The notes under the pieces: model-generated
Seen by the model: the letters and a program-made list of their open reading frames with translations, nothing else
Told to the model about the DNA's origin: nothing
Database searches by the model: none
Translations under genes and position numbers: made by a program
From: Deltaproteobacteria bacterium
GTDB taxonomy: Bacteria > Desulfobacterota > Desulfuromonadia > Geobacterales > Geobacteraceae
Length of the DNA stretch: 40,946 nucleotides
Direction of reading: 5' to 3'
NCBI GenBank assembly: GCA_009668975.1
Contig: SBEG01000032.1
Span: forward strand, 1-40,946
Shown: positions 33,103-40,946 of the stretch, piece by piece
How the letters are laid out: each line of letters begins with the position of its first letter
How positions within the stretch are numbered: position 1 is the first letter of the stretch

Positions 33103-34271
33103 GCGGCCTCCCGGAAACTGAGCAAACGGTCGCGGTAGTGCTCGTACTGCTGGCGGCGTGCCTTGATCTCGGCGGGCAGGCCGTTTGAGAGGTCGTTCAC
33201 TAACGTGTCGAACTTGTCGAGGATGGCAACGATGCGTTCTTGTTCATCAAGCGGGGGAACCGGGATTGCGAGCTTGCCAAGATTTTCGGCGGACAAGCGT
33301 TTGACCTTTGCACGAGCCACGAATTTGTTTTTTTCCGCGTGGAAGGCCGCAGTCTGAAAATAATAGGAGACGAACTTCGGATTCAGCGAATGACGGAATA
33401 CGAAGCAGTCGTCGTGAATGGCCACCTCTCCATCGCCGAGCCATGCGACAGCCTTGCCGACATCCTCAACCGTCTCCCCGACTCCGGCAATCACGAGATC
33501 GCCCGGCTTCGCGAAGCGCAGTGATGATGACATGTCCGAACGTACTTGCGAAACTGTCGCCGTGGTGGCGGTACCATACTGTGTGTAGATGTCGCCATAA
33601 TGAATGCATCCGATTCCATCAGGAACATAATCGTCCTTGGTGAAGCGCCGCCCGCGAAAGAACTCACCGACTTCGGACATCGTGGTCCAGCGAATTTTCT
33701 GATCTTTGGACGCGAGGAGCGCGTCGCGGTAGTACTTGTACTGCCGCCGGCGCGCCTCCAGCTCCGCCTCCAGCTCCGCCTCCAGCTTGGTGAAAGTGTC
33801 AAGCACTTTCACGATTTCGCGCTGCACTTCGAGCGGAGGGACGGGAATGCGAAACTTTGAGTACGTTCCGATCCACTGCCGAGCATGATCTTGAGGTGTA
33901 TAGGTGATCGTTTGCATCGCGTAGTAGGCGTACCTGAGACTTTCGAGGGTATCCGGCTTTGGCGTGAGCATCTTCATTGCAGAAGACTTGGCCTTGAACG
34001 GAAAATCCACCCACTTAAATGCTGTGGTGAAGTCATCGAAAATGATGACAGGCTCTTTGGGCGACGCTGGATAGATTCCGTCTGTCTCGTCTGTATAACC
34101 GAGGATGAAGGTCTGACCCGCTGTAAGTACTGGCGTCGCGTGGTTGTCGTCATATGCAATCGACTCCACGAGATATTTGCCCGGCTGTTCGTAGTCGAGC
34201 AATTCACTCAACTCCTTGAACTCAACTCCCTTTGGGCAGAGCTGGACGATCAGTTCATCAATCCGGATCAT
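33099..34271 (-). CDS. hsdS: Type I specificity subunit HsdS
   Basis: DNA-recognition subunit (390 residues) with two target-recognition domains (about 15-140 and 195-330), each followed by a conserved helical spacer: VPPLEVQREIVKVLDTFTKL and VPPLDEQERIVAILDKFDTL, then RRRQYKYYRDALL and RRQQYEHYRDRLL. The first spacer contains a tandem LEAE-LEAE-LEA repeat (163-173) encoded by 12-bp DNA repeats. Both ends overlap neighbours by 4 nt. The target sequence cannot be read from the protein. Confidence 0.93.
   Translation of the reverse strand: MIRIDELIVQLCPKGVEFKELSELLDYEQPGKYLVESIAYDDNHATPVLTAGQTFILGYTDETDGIYPASPKEPVIIFDDFTTAFKWVDFPFKAKSSAMKMLTPKPDTLESLRYAYYAMQTITYTPQDHARQWIGTYSKFRIPVPPLEVQREIVKVLDTFTKLEAELEAELEARRRQYKYYRDALLASKDQKIRWTTMSEVGEFFRGRRFTKDDYVPDGIGCIHYGDIYTQYGTATTATVSQVRSDMSSSLRFAKPGDLVIAGVGETVEDVGKAVAWLGDGEVAIHDDCFVFRHSLNPKFVSYYFQTAAFHAEKNKFVARAKVKRLSAENLGKLAIPVPPLDEQERIVAILDKFDTLVNDLSNGLPAEIKARRQQYEHYRDRLLSFREAA
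33754..33787 (-). repeat. 12-bp tandem repeats in the hsdS central spacer
   Basis: GCCTCCAGCTCC occurs at 33754-33765 and 33766-33777, followed by ten bases of a third copy. On the coding strand each unit encodes Leu-Glu-Ala-Glu. The site, unit size and reading match the TAEL repeat of EcoR124I/EcoDXXI, where one unit more or less changes the gap in the recognition sequence. Confidence 0.85.
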
Positions 34272-35845
34272 GCCTCTTCCCCCTCCAGATCAGACACGAT
34301 GGCATCGATCTGTGTCCTCAGCTCCGCCTGCCGTGCCACGATAAGGGCAATCTCGGCATTGAGCGCCTTGATGTCCACCGCTTCACTGGTATCCCGCTGC
34401 TCGACATAGGAGGAGACGGCGATGTTGTAGCCGTTCTCTGCAATGTCGCCGTTGTTAACCAGCCGTGCAAAATGGTCGATGTCTTTGCGTGTAATGAAGG
34501 CATCGAGGATTTTTTGTTGATGGGCGCCCGTGAGCTTGTTCTTGTTGCCGCTTCGCACGAATTCACTGCTTGCGTCAATGAACAGGGTGGCGTTGTCGTG
34601 CTTGGACTTCTTCAGCACGATGATGCAGGTGGCGATTGTGGTGCCGAAGAAGAGATCCGGCGGTAGCTGGATGACGGCATCGACATAGTTATTGTCGATC
34701 AGGTACTGGCGGATCTTCTGCTCCGCGCCGCCGCGATAGAGCACACCGGGAAATTCGACGATGGCCGCCGTGCCGTTCACCGCCAGCCAGGAGAGAATGT
34801 GCATGGTGAAGGCGAGATCCGCCTTGCTCTTGGGGGCGAGCACCCCAGCGGGGGCAAAGCGCGGGTCGTTGATGAGTAGCGCGTTGGCGTCACCGTCCCA
34901 TTTGATCGAGTACGGCGGATTGGAAACGATGGCCTCGAAGGGCTCATCATCCCAATGCGCAGGGTCGGTGAGCGTATCGCCGTGGGCAATGTCGAATTTC
35001 TCGAAATTGACGTCGTGCAGGAACATGTTGATCCGGCACAGGTTGTAGGTGGTTAGGTTGACCTCCTGGCCGAAGAAGCCCTGACGCACTTTATCGTGGC
35101 CCAGGACCTTGGCGAACTTGAGCAGCAGCGAGCCGGAGCCGCATGCGGGGTCGTACACCTTGTTGACCTCGCTTTTGCCAACCACGGTGATACGAGCAAG
35201 GAGCTCGGAGACCTCTTGAGGAGTGTAGAACTCGCCGCCGGACTTGCCGGCGGTGGAGGCGTACATCTGCATCAGGTATTCGTAAGCGTCGCCGAACAGA
35301 TCAATGGTGTTGTGCGAAAAGCCGCCGCCATTGCTCAAGGGCAGGTCGCCGATAGCGTCGAGCAGCTTCACCAGCTTTTCGTTACGCCTGGCCACCGTGG
35401 CTCCGAGTTTGCTGCTGTTGACATCGAGGTCGTCGAACAGCCCCTTGAAATCATCCTCACTCTCGCTGCCTGTTGCGGAACCTTCGATATCGGCAAAGAC
35501 ACGACTCAGGGTCTCGTTGAGGTTGGCATCATGGCGTGCCCGAACCCGCACATTGGCAAAGAGGTCGGAGGGCAGGATGAAGAAACCCTTTTCCTTGACC
35601 GTCTCGGCGCGTCCGAATTCGGCATCAGCATCGCTCAAACAGGCGAAATCGAAGTCCGGATTGCCTGCCTTGCGCTCCTGTTCATTGAGGTAGCTGGTCA
35701 GGTTTTCGGAGATGAAGCGGTAGAACAGCATGCCGAGCACATAGCTCTTGAAGTCCCAGCCATCAACACTGCCGCGCAGGTCGTTGGCGATGCGCCAGAT
35801 GGTTTTGTGGAGCTCCGCACGCTCGGTTTCCTTGTAGTTGTTCAT
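34268..35845 (-). CDS. hsdM: Type I DNA methyltransferase subunit HsdM
   Basis: N6-adenine methyltransferase subunit (525 residues). Seen: N-terminal helical domain (TIWRIANDLRGSVDGWDFKS), GEFYTPQEVSELLARI, SAM-binding motif DPACGSG (232-238) and catalytic NPPYS (309-313). I start at ATG 35845, which overlaps the stop of the HTH gene by 4 nt and yields the usual HsdM N terminus MNNYKETERAELHKTIW; a longer frame to 35926 is the shadow of the HTH gene. It overlaps hsdS by 4 nt. Together with HsdS it protects host DNA. Confidence 0.95.
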   Translation of the reverse strand: MNNYKETERAELHKTIWRIANDLRGSVDGWDFKSYVLGMLFYRFISENLTSYLNEQERKAGNPDFDFACLSDADAEFGRAETVKEKGFFILPSDLFANVRVRARHDANLNETLSRVFADIEGSATGSESEDDFKGLFDDLDVNSSKLGATVARRNEKLVKLLDAIGDLPLSNGGGFSHNTIDLFGDAYEYLMQMYASTAGKSGGEFYTPQEVSELLARITVVGKSEVNKVYDPACGSGSLLLKFAKVLGHDKVRQGFFGQEVNLTTYNLCRINMFLHDVNFEKFDIAHGDTLTDPAHWDDEPFEAIVSNPPYSIKWDGDANALLINDPRFAPAGVLAPKSKADLAFTMHILSWLAVNGTAAIVEFPGVLYRGGAEQKIRQYLIDNNYVDAVIQLPPDLFFGTTIATCIIVLKKSKHDNATLFIDASSEFVRSGNKNKLTGAHQQKILDAFITRKDIDHFARLVNNGDIAENGYNIAVSSYVEQRDTSEAVDIKALNAEIALIVARQAELRTQIDAIVSDLEGEEA

Positions 35846-36051
35846 TCGGCCCGATCCTGTCTCGTTTTGTCCGCTGCGCCGCCAGCCTTCACCCACTCGT
35901 CTACTTCGTCCTTCTTGAACTTCCAAAGACGGCCCATACGGTGGGCGGGCATGCCATGCTTATCGATCCACTTGTAAACCGTGTCATTGCTGACACCGAG
36001 GTATCTGCAAATCTCGGTTATTGACAACCAGCGGTCTTCCATCTCTTTCAT
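35842..36051 (-). CDS. Helix-turn-helix (excisionase-type) protein heading the hsd operon
   Basis: A 69-residue MerR/Xis-type HTH protein (HTH_17 style): LSITEICRYLGVSNDTVYKW is the recognition region and MGRLWKFKKDEVDEWV the wing. The ATG at 36051 follows GGAG by 8 nt. Its stop overlaps hsdM by 4 nt, so it is part of the operon. It may control hsd expression, like C proteins of other restriction systems, or be an excisionase relative left by the mobile element. The first role is inferred from the overlap. Confidence 0.82.
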   Translation of the reverse strand: MKEMEDRWLSITEICRYLGVSNDTVYKWIDKHGMPAHRMGRLWKFKKDEVDEWVKAGGAADKTRQDRAE

Positions 36052-36255
36052 TCTTCATACTCCACGGGCGTTTTAGTCGTTTCCCACGTCCGCCAGAGGC
36101 GAAACGGGAGAGAATGGGCGCAACTCTCCCATATTAAAAAACTGTTACAAAATATCCTGAAATAACGCACTAAGTCAATCGATCTTTGCCGATTTGAGAC
36201 GATTATTTTCTAAGATACAGACGAATATGATGAAAAATAGCGACGACAAAATGAC

Positions 36256-36291
36256 AAAATCCGATACCATACGAATGGCATCGGATTTTTA
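36256..36291. terminator. Bidirectional hairpin upstream of the hsd operon
   Basis: AAATCCGATaCCAT pairs with ATGGcATCGGATTT, with A-runs on one side and T-runs on the other. It can terminate the small gene at 36312-36611 on the minus strand and insulates the hsd promoter. Confidence 0.65.
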
Positions 36292-36311
36292 CGATTTTGT
36301 TGAAACAATAT

Positions 36312-36611
36312 TTAGACCAGAAGCCACCAATAGTCTTCTAACTCATGAAAAGTACCTCGCTTATAATTCCTCTCCGAGAGGCGCAGTGCATTGGCAGGAC
36401 TAATGCCGAGCTCAATCAGTTCCTGAAGCTCTCGGTAGTCTACGTCATCCTTCAGATAACATTTTTGATTGTAGTATGCTTCAAGCCTCTTTATTGTGGC
36501 CGCTTTCTCGGCGCTTCTTTTAATGATCTCACGACGTGCTGCTTTTTGTTCAGCAGTTAAACCGGATATGGCCTCATCGGAACCATGGCATTCATCATCG
36601 ACCTCAGACAT
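36312..36611 (-). CDS. Small acidic hypothetical protein
   Basis: A 99-residue soluble protein starting MSEVDDECHGSDEAISGLTA, with a helical basic middle (EQKAARREIIKRSAEKAATI) and a C terminus YKRGTFHELEDYWWLLV. GGGAGA lies 7 nt before the ATG, and a hairpin follows the stop. I do not recognise the family. It lies between the integrase side and the hsd operon, typical of accessory genes on integrating elements. Confidence 0.6.
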   Translation of the reverse strand: MSEVDDECHGSDEAISGLTAEQKAARREIIKRSAEKAATIKRLEAYYNQKCYLKDDVDYRELQELIELGISPANALRLSERNYKRGTFHELEDYWWLLV

Positions 36612-36745
36612 GTTTTTGTCTCCCTTCTCAATTTGTGTTCATCAAGAAGGGAATACTTTTGATAGCAAGATATAAGTGGCATTTTGATCAAATTAAGATC
36701 CGAAATCGATACCATCCGAAAAACAACATTGCTGGTTACGGATGT

Positions 36746-37252
36746 TCAATCCCTTACAAAGCCCTCCTTTTCTTTTTTTGTCTTCATAACGGCCAGTTTC
36801 TTTTCAAGCGTGGCAAGGTTTTTCTCCCGTTCTTCCAATTCCTTTTCCCTGCCTTTGAGTTTTTGAATCAAACGACGCATCTTATGTTTTTCTGCAATTA
36901 GTTCCCGCTCCATTTCTTCGCGTCTGTTCAGAATTGAAATGCTCTTGCTCTTCAGCATGATGCGTTCGGCTTCCAGAATCTGCATGAGTACCGTTACTTG
37001 CTTTCGGAAATCCTTTGTGACCCAGTTTTCTCCAAGAACCAATCCGGCAAAAAACGTAATGCCTCCAGAGATAACGGCAGCCGCGGCCACTACCGGCCAT
37101 ACTCCGTAAACAGTCTCCCACCCCGCTGCCGTTATCACATATCGGGTATCACTAATTCTATGTGCGACCGCGAAATCATCAAGATTATCAACGATCCAGA
37201 GCATGGATAAGGTAAGGAACAAGACTCCAAGAACATGCGGTAAATGTTTCAT
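36746..37252 (-). CDS. Two-helix membrane protein with long coiled-coil tail
   Basis: A 168-residue protein from ATG 37252 (AGGAGAT 8 nt upstream). Residues about 5-25 and 50-75 are membrane helices (VLGVLFLTLSMLWIV, VWPVVAAAAVISGGITFFAG). From about 95 on it is a highly charged coiled coil (ILEAERIMLKSKSISILNRR, LKGREKELEEREKNLATLEK). The coiled coil would be cytoplasmic if both ends are inside. I do not recognise it; holin/spanin-like or conjugation-type membrane proteins are possibilities. Confidence 0.6.
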   Translation of the reverse strand: MKHLPHVLGVLFLTLSMLWIVDNLDDFAVAHRISDTRYVITAAGWETVYGVWPVVAAAAVISGGITFFAGLVLGENWVTKDFRKQVTVLMQILEAERIMLKSKSISILNRREEMERELIAEKHKMRRLIQKLKGREKELEEREKNLATLEKKLAVMKTKKEKEGFVRD

Positions 37253-37514
37253 AGTATTCAATCTCCTGTGGAAATATATTGGGAACATCACGTCAGCTTG
37301 AGTTCCCACTTCTCTTCAAGTTAATAAGAAGGAATGCAAGAAAGTAGTAGTCCTCCCGCCTTCTTTTTCCGCCTCGCGACGAACACTCTTGCTGTTCGGC
37401 GAACGATTCCCACCATCAAGGTCCGTAGAGGACTTTCACCTCCAAGCCACCAACCAGTCACCACAACTGATTGGATGGTGCTCGCGCACCACGCGCCCTG
37501 CCGGGCGCACACAC

Positions 37515-37546
37515 AAAAAAAGCCCGGTCACAAATGTGCCGGGCTT
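37515..37546 (-). terminator. Integrase terminator
   Basis: AAGCCCGG (37520-37527) pairs with CCGGGCTT (37539-37546); on the minus strand seven T follow the stem. It lies 46 nt beyond the integrase stop. Confidence 0.85.
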
Positions 37547-37592
37547 CAATCCTTGCGGAGATATTGGCCTCCAACGACCATTTTCAATTTCT

Positions 37593-38477
37593 TTATCCTT
37601 TCGGGACATAAGCGTTTAGCTTCCTTGCGTCGCTATGCCCCATTCTTGCAATCGCTTCTTTTGCCGACATGCCCATCTTAATCATCCTTTGAGCTTCGAA
37701 ATGTCGTGCGATGTGGTTATTGCAGTTATTCTCACGGGTCAATCCCAGGCGGTGGCAAGCATTTTTTTGCATGTTATAGGCTTGAGTCCACGTGAGATCC
37801 GGGGGCATGATGCTTAACTTTCCGGTGCGTTGCTGGTAATCGACCAGTCGGTCAATCGCCTTACGTTGTTTGTCAGTTATTATTTCGAGGTCTCTCGGGC
37901 GGCCCCCTTTCGTTCCTGCCGCCTTGATGATAATCGTTTCAAGTTTTTCCCCCTTGTCGATCTGGAAATAAAGGTTCTTCCTCTCGTCAACGAAAACCTT
38001 ATTGGTCATAAGGCTTTCCTTCATCCTGAGGCCGAGTGAGTCGCGCAGGTCGAACGCGATCCCGAGCCACTCCGCTTTTGCGTACAGCGCTTCTCTTGCC
38101 TCCTTCCATAGGACTTCATTTCGTTCCGTTTTCGGACTGTTCCGGTCAAGTCCTCGACGTATCGCCTCCTGGCCGTAGTCCTCGTTTTTCCTGTGAACGA
38201 TGTTCGGTTTGCCGATATTGTGCGCGAGATCCCGAAGAGTGCTCAAATGGCTCTGAATCGTGCTCGGCGAATGCCCTTTTTCTTTCAATGTCTCGACGTA
38301 GGCGGTGGTAAACCGCTGGTTCATATGGTCGATATGCTGCAGGCCGCGGCTATCGGCGAATGCCACAATGGATTTGAGGTTGCTTTTGTGTTTGGCCTTT
38401 GTCAAGGAGCCGCAATTCCGCATCTTTCCCATTTTCTTCAGTGCTTCGTGCATTAATTTGTGCCCGTGTTTTCCCAT
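37593..38477 (-). CDS. int: Tyrosine recombinase/integrase
   Basis: A 294-residue integrase of the kind with an N-terminal SAM-like core-binding domain (FADSRGLQHIDHMNQRFTTA, SPSTIQSHLSTLRDLAHNIG) and a catalytic domain. Catalytic residues seen: Arg in FDLRDSLGLRMKESLM, the RHFEAQRM box (His/Arg), the HSDARKLNAYV box with His and the nucleophilic Tyr near the C terminus. ATG 38477 has AAGGAG 7 nt upstream and is preferred to the farther frame start. The C terminus ends nine residues or so after the Tyr region, which is normal. It probably mobilises the element carrying the defence genes at lower coordinates. Confidence 0.85.
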   Translation of the reverse strand: MGKHGHKLMHEALKKMGKMRNCGSLTKAKHKSNLKSIVAFADSRGLQHIDHMNQRFTTAYVETLKEKGHSPSTIQSHLSTLRDLAHNIGKPNIVHRKNEDYGQEAIRRGLDRNSPKTERNEVLWKEAREALYAKAEWLGIAFDLRDSLGLRMKESLMTNKVFVDERKNLYFQIDKGEKLETIIIKAAGTKGGRPRDLEIITDKQRKAIDRLVDYQQRTGKLSIMPPDLTWTQAYNMQKNACHRLGLTRENNCNNHIARHFEAQRMIKMGMSAKEAIARMGHSDARKLNAYVPKG

Positions 38478-38533
38478 TTTGTTTCTCCTTGCTCCATATA
38501 GTTTTGTCGGATCCAAATTTTGACCAGTGGACT

Positions 38534-38895
38534 CCTGCCGTCGGTCGATATTATCAACCGACGGCAGGAAACCGCTGTTTTTGGGGTGCGCGTTAAGTGT
38601 AGGGCTCCGTCACATCGAGGTCGGCCAGTCCTCGATGTGTCAGTGGGTAAAGATATCGCTGTCCCGAGCGAATACCCATTGAAAACCGCTTATGCGTTAT
38701 CGAGCGTATCGATAAAGTCCCTAATGGCGGGCGCGCGGAGTGGAGTTAGTGTATGCCTGCCGGCATAATCACTGGATGAACTATATGTGAAGGGCGTTGG
38801 ATTTTGTGAGAGGCGTGGCGGCCGAACTCGGAAAATCGGCATTTTCGGCGCGTCAATTTGTAGCTTTGCAATTGATTTCCCGATTTCGGCCGCCA
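38534..38895. repeat. Cluster of six inverted repeats behind the integrase start
   Basis: In order: CCTGCCGTCGGT/ACCGACGGCAGG (38534-38568, 12 bp); CACATCGAGG/CCTCGATGTG (38611-38639, 10 bp); nested TGGGTA..TCGCT/AGCGA..TACCCA (38644-38678); TTATCGA/TCGATAA (38697-38715); TATGCC/GGCATA (38752-38767); and TGGCGGCCGAA/TTCGGCCGCCA (38816-38895, 11 bp) enclosing GAAAAT/ATTTTC. All are perfect in the arms. No gene is convincing here. It could be an att region with accessory protein sites, a single-strand origin or a structured RNA. Confidence 0.75.
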
Positions 38896-39100
38896 GAAAA
38901 CCCATAGTGAAAGGGCTTGATTAAAGGTTGAATCTGGCGCGCATCGGTTTTCATTTTACTAATTATGTTGACAAGAGACAGTTGAAAGGATCTTGGCTGA
39001 AGCCTCCCGGATTCTGACCTTGCCCCATGGCGGGTGAGAATATTTTTCCATGCGTTTCTTTCTGATTTCCGTCAAAGCCCTATCGGGCTTGGCGCTGCCG

Positions 39101-39266
39101 GGCCGTCTCTTTCTCTTTCGTTCGATTTCGCTCAATTTTCTCGCTTCATTCGCTCCGCGTAATTTTAAAATTTGCCGCACTGACGCTTGCTCATTTTAAA
39201 AATTCCTTGCTACGCTCATTCGCTCGAAAATTTTCGCTCATCTTCACTACAAAGAAAGAGACGGCC
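39101..39266. repeat. 14-bp inverted repeat enclosing GAGCGAA-type repeats
   Basis: GGCCGTCTCTTTCT (39101-39114) and AGAAAGAGACGGCC (39253-39266) are perfect. The interior is A/T-rich and on the minus strand contains several GAGCGAA/GAGCGAAT words and TTTTAAAAT runs. A basic minus-strand frame (38959-39180, 73 codons) partly covers it, but I do not trust it as a gene. May be a small non-autonomous element or a decayed ICE repeat. Confidence 0.45.
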
Positions 39267-39560
39267 AAAAACATTTGTTTGCGTTTGTGATGGGTCGAGT
39301 TGGTTCTCTCGGCTGCGGATTTAAACCCCTTGTCCGAGTGTCGTCGTCTGAGACCGATGGCACCAACGCCATCGAGTCGTGTGAGAAGCCAAGCATGCTA
39401 AGGCTTGTGATAGCGGAAAGGATTCTCTTTCGGATTTGAGTCTGGCACGCCCGGAAGGCGTAGCTGGAAGATTCTACGATGATATTATCTACCTATAGTA
39501 ATATTTACAGATGCAATAAAAATGATGTTTTTTTGTCAATAAATATTCAACTTTTTCCTT
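39267..39560. other. Intergenic stretch with two small hairpins
   Basis: No gene. GATGGC/GCCATC (near 39356-39373) and AAGCC/GGCTT (near 39391-39411) could form hairpins; the sequence then becomes very A/T-rich up to the IS21 end. Confidence 0.35.
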
Positions 39561-40402
39561 TGTGCGTATTCCGGACGATTCCGACCGGTTGATACAGGTA
39601 GTCGCGAGGTAACTCAAGCTGGTATCGTTTTTCTTTCATATTTCTGAAAGAGACCAACGATGCCGAAAGAAAGAGTTACCATGCGAAAGATACGAGAGAT
39701 ACTCCGTCTTGTCTGGTCCTGTGGCCAAAGCAGGAACTCCATAGCCAAGAGTTGCGGTGTCGGCAAGACAACGGTTTCCGGCACCATCAGCCGTGCGTTG
39801 GCGGCAAAGCTGACCTGGCCCCTTCCCCATGACATGGGTGACGACACCCTTGAAAGTCTTCTATACCGCTCCCGTACCACTCCCTATAATCTTTCCCGCA
39901 TCCGGCCCGACTGGGCTTCTTTACAGGCAGAACTGGTTACCCACAAGAATCTGACCCTCATGCTGCTGTGGCAGGAGTACAAGGGCCACAACCCTGACGG
40001 CTACCAGTACAGCCAGTTCTACGAACTCTTCCGCCAGTGGCAGAAGAAGCCCGACCTCTCCATGCGCCAGGAACATCGGGCCGGAGAGAAGATGTTCGTG
40101 GACTACTGCGGCCAGACCCTGCCGATAGTCGATGCCGCAACCGGCGAGTTCCGGGATGCCCAGGTGTTCGTCGCGGTCATGGGAGCAAGCAACTACACCT
40201 ACGCTGAGGCTTCCTGGAGCTAGTCGCTTCCCGACTGGACCGGTTCGCACGTCCGGGCCTTCGCTTTCATGGGAGCGGTGCCCAGATGTGTTGTCATCGA
40301 CAACCTCAAGAGCGGCGTTTCCAGGTCCTGCCGCTACGAACTCGTTTTGAACGCCACCTATGCATCCTTGGCGGAACACTATCAGACCGCCGTGGTCCCG
40401 GC
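39561..40402 (+). mobile_element. Truncated IS21-family element
   Basis: TGTGCGTATTCCGGACGATT at 39561 resembles the repeat-rich left end of IS21-type elements. The istA reading frame starts 99 nt later and breaks off near 40402. No istB and no right end are visible, so it cannot move. Confidence 0.6.
39660..40402 (+). pseudogene. istA: IS21 transposase IstA, nonsense mutation and 3' truncation
   Basis: From ATG 39660: an N-terminal HTH (MRKIREILRLVWSCGQSRNS, IAKSCGVGKTTVSGTISRAL), the linker and the start of the DDE core (HRAGEKMFVDYCGQTLPIVD, AQVFVAVMGASNYTYAEASW). A TAG at 40221-40223 interrupts; relatives have Gln there (WSQSLPDW), so CAG to TAG is likely. The frame then continues (GAVPRCVVIDNLKSGV, YASLAEHYQTAVVPA) until about 40402, where similarity ends abruptly. 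The last catalytic Glu region is missing. Confidence 0.85.
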
Positions 40403-40469
40403 ACTACCCACGAAATCGATGACCCTACCGGCAGTTCCTCTCTCTCATAAACGCATCCCTGAAAAGTTT

Positions 40470-40793
40470 TAAAATTTTTAATTGGCAAAAATCAGCAAAA
40501 ATTTCATATCGTTGAGCTCCCATCGGAAAGGTTAAAAAATTATATGGCTGAGATCATTCACTTTTTTCTTGTTATCAACTTCAGACTGTGCGACCCTTGT
40601 TTTGCAGATTAGATAATTTTTATATAATTTTTTAACATTTCGCTGTTGATTTCATGAGAAAGGGGGTGCCATCGAAATACGACAAATTGCCTACAGGATC
40701 GATACGCAGGGAGAAATTACGGCTGACAACCATATGTAAACAATAACGGATAACGTTACGGCAACGTTACGCTACGAAAGAAAGGAACAGGAT
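40470..40793. other. A/T-rich stretch upstream of the KfrA-like gene
   Basis: No gene found. Near its end, AACGTTACG occurs twice (40752-40760 and 40763-40771), 11 bp apart, just before the ribosome site: a possible helical-phase operator for the following DNA-binding protein. Confidence 0.4.
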
Positions 40794-40907
40794 ATGCCAA
40801 GGACAAAAACAACAATTGAGGATGTTCGTGCTGCAGTTGAAACCCTCCAGTTGGCAGGGAAAGATGCTACCGTGCGCAATGTGAGAGGTATTGTCAATCG
40901 GCATTGA
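40794..40907 (+). pseudogene. KfrA-like DNA-binding protein cut off by an IS end
   Basis: The 37-codon frame starts MPRTKTTIEDVRAAVETLQL and continues AGKDATVRNVRGIVNRH, resembling the N-terminal DNA-binding domain of plasmid KfrA-type proteins (a pattern of xDVxxAVExLxxxGxxATVRxVR). AAAGGAAC lies shortly upstream. Its TGA at 40905-40907 coincides with the start of an IS21-like terminal sequence, so the stop is supplied by the inserted element and the rest of the gene is elsewhere or lost. Confidence 0.6.
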
Positions 40908-40946
40908 AAAATGACCCACCATCGGCGTCCAAAATTGACCCACCCC
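40905..40946. mobile_element. Left end of a second IS21-like element (continues past window)
   Basis: Begins TGAAAAATGACCCACC and repeats AAAATTGACCCACC 24 bp later (40907-40920 and 40931-40944). Tandem copies of a GACCCAC-type word at the tip are usual for IS21-family ends, where IstA binds. Confidence 0.55.

Noticed and set aside
37321..37512. 63-codon minus-strand frame beyond the integrase terminator
   Set aside because: Low-complexity, no start signal, ends beside the terminator; no family recognised.
26012..38600. SIR2-hsd-integrase block as one island bounded by a second GGGGAGCCA copy
   Set aside because: I found no matching GGGGAGCCA copy on the integrase side, so the island boundaries cannot be set this way.
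38690..38905. 71-codon minus-strand frame
   Set aside because: It lies wholly within nested inverted repeats, lacks a ribosome site and reads like chance translation of palindromes.
38959..39180. 73-codon basic minus-strand frame
   Set aside because: No ribosome site; residues reflect GAGCGAA-type repeats and the inverted repeat arm; not called as a gene.
19267..40946. tRNA genes as integration targets
   Set aside because: No cloverleaf with T-loop and anticodon stem could be built at any GGGGAGCCA site or near the integrase.

Overview
The window looks like chromosome from a Geobacter-like member of the Desulfuromonadia. This is inferred from gene content and style (manganese-riboswitch regulon, ThiF/Mec/TusA sulfur genes, a Cys-rich small exported protein, IS21 fragments), not from a marker gene. 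I found no rRNA, tRNA or CRISPR array. Most of it is a patchwork of metal- and sulfur-handling genes with anti-phage and mobile-element modules inserted.

Layout. 1-4453 (minus): sulfate uptake (sulfate-binding protein, a DUF2325 protein, CysT cut by the window edge), then a sulfur-transfer operon thiF/moeB-like, JAMM peptidase and tusA, with a broken 96-codon reading frame downstream. 4791-6341: a PAS/transmembrane/PEGA-like sensor. 6711-11357: a defence cassette (abiEi-abiEii toxin-antitoxin plus a frameshifted TOTE-type primase-helicase) lying exactly between two 191-bp direct repeats. 11510-15526 (plus): metal efflux block with a CsoR-like repressor and its palindromic operator, a P1B ATPase, MntP and an ACR3-like carrier. 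15668-19227 (minus): small basic protein plus Ser/Thr kinase, diacylglycerol kinase, and a DedA-PAP2-LssY fusion.

19792-25832 (minus) reads as a manganese/envelope regulon. A yybP-ykoY Mn riboswitch precedes htpX, dedA, gdt1 (Mn exporter family), a Cys-rich exported protein, lspA, a 39-codon purE remnant, terC and a ribbon-helix-helix protein. A second, near-identical riboswitch with a decayed htpX 5' end lies just upstream and now heads a small DMT transporter gene. With MntP, this makes three Mn-exporter families within 10 kb.

26131-38477 (minus) is a second defence/mobile region: a 1254-residue SIR2 protein, a complete EcoR124-like type I restriction-modification operon (HTH, hsdM, hsdS, hsdR, all with 4-nt overlaps) whose hsdS carries 12-bp spacer repeats, two unknown small genes and a tyrosine integrase. 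Behind the integrase lies about 750 bp of dense inverted repeats. The right end holds a dead IS21 istA fragment and a KfrA-like gene cut off by the end of a second IS21-like element.

A recurring minus-strand motif, GGGGAGCCA followed by an unrelated strong hairpin, occurs five times (about 4526, 6676, 11025, 11137, 25965). It is the most unusual unexplained structure in the window.
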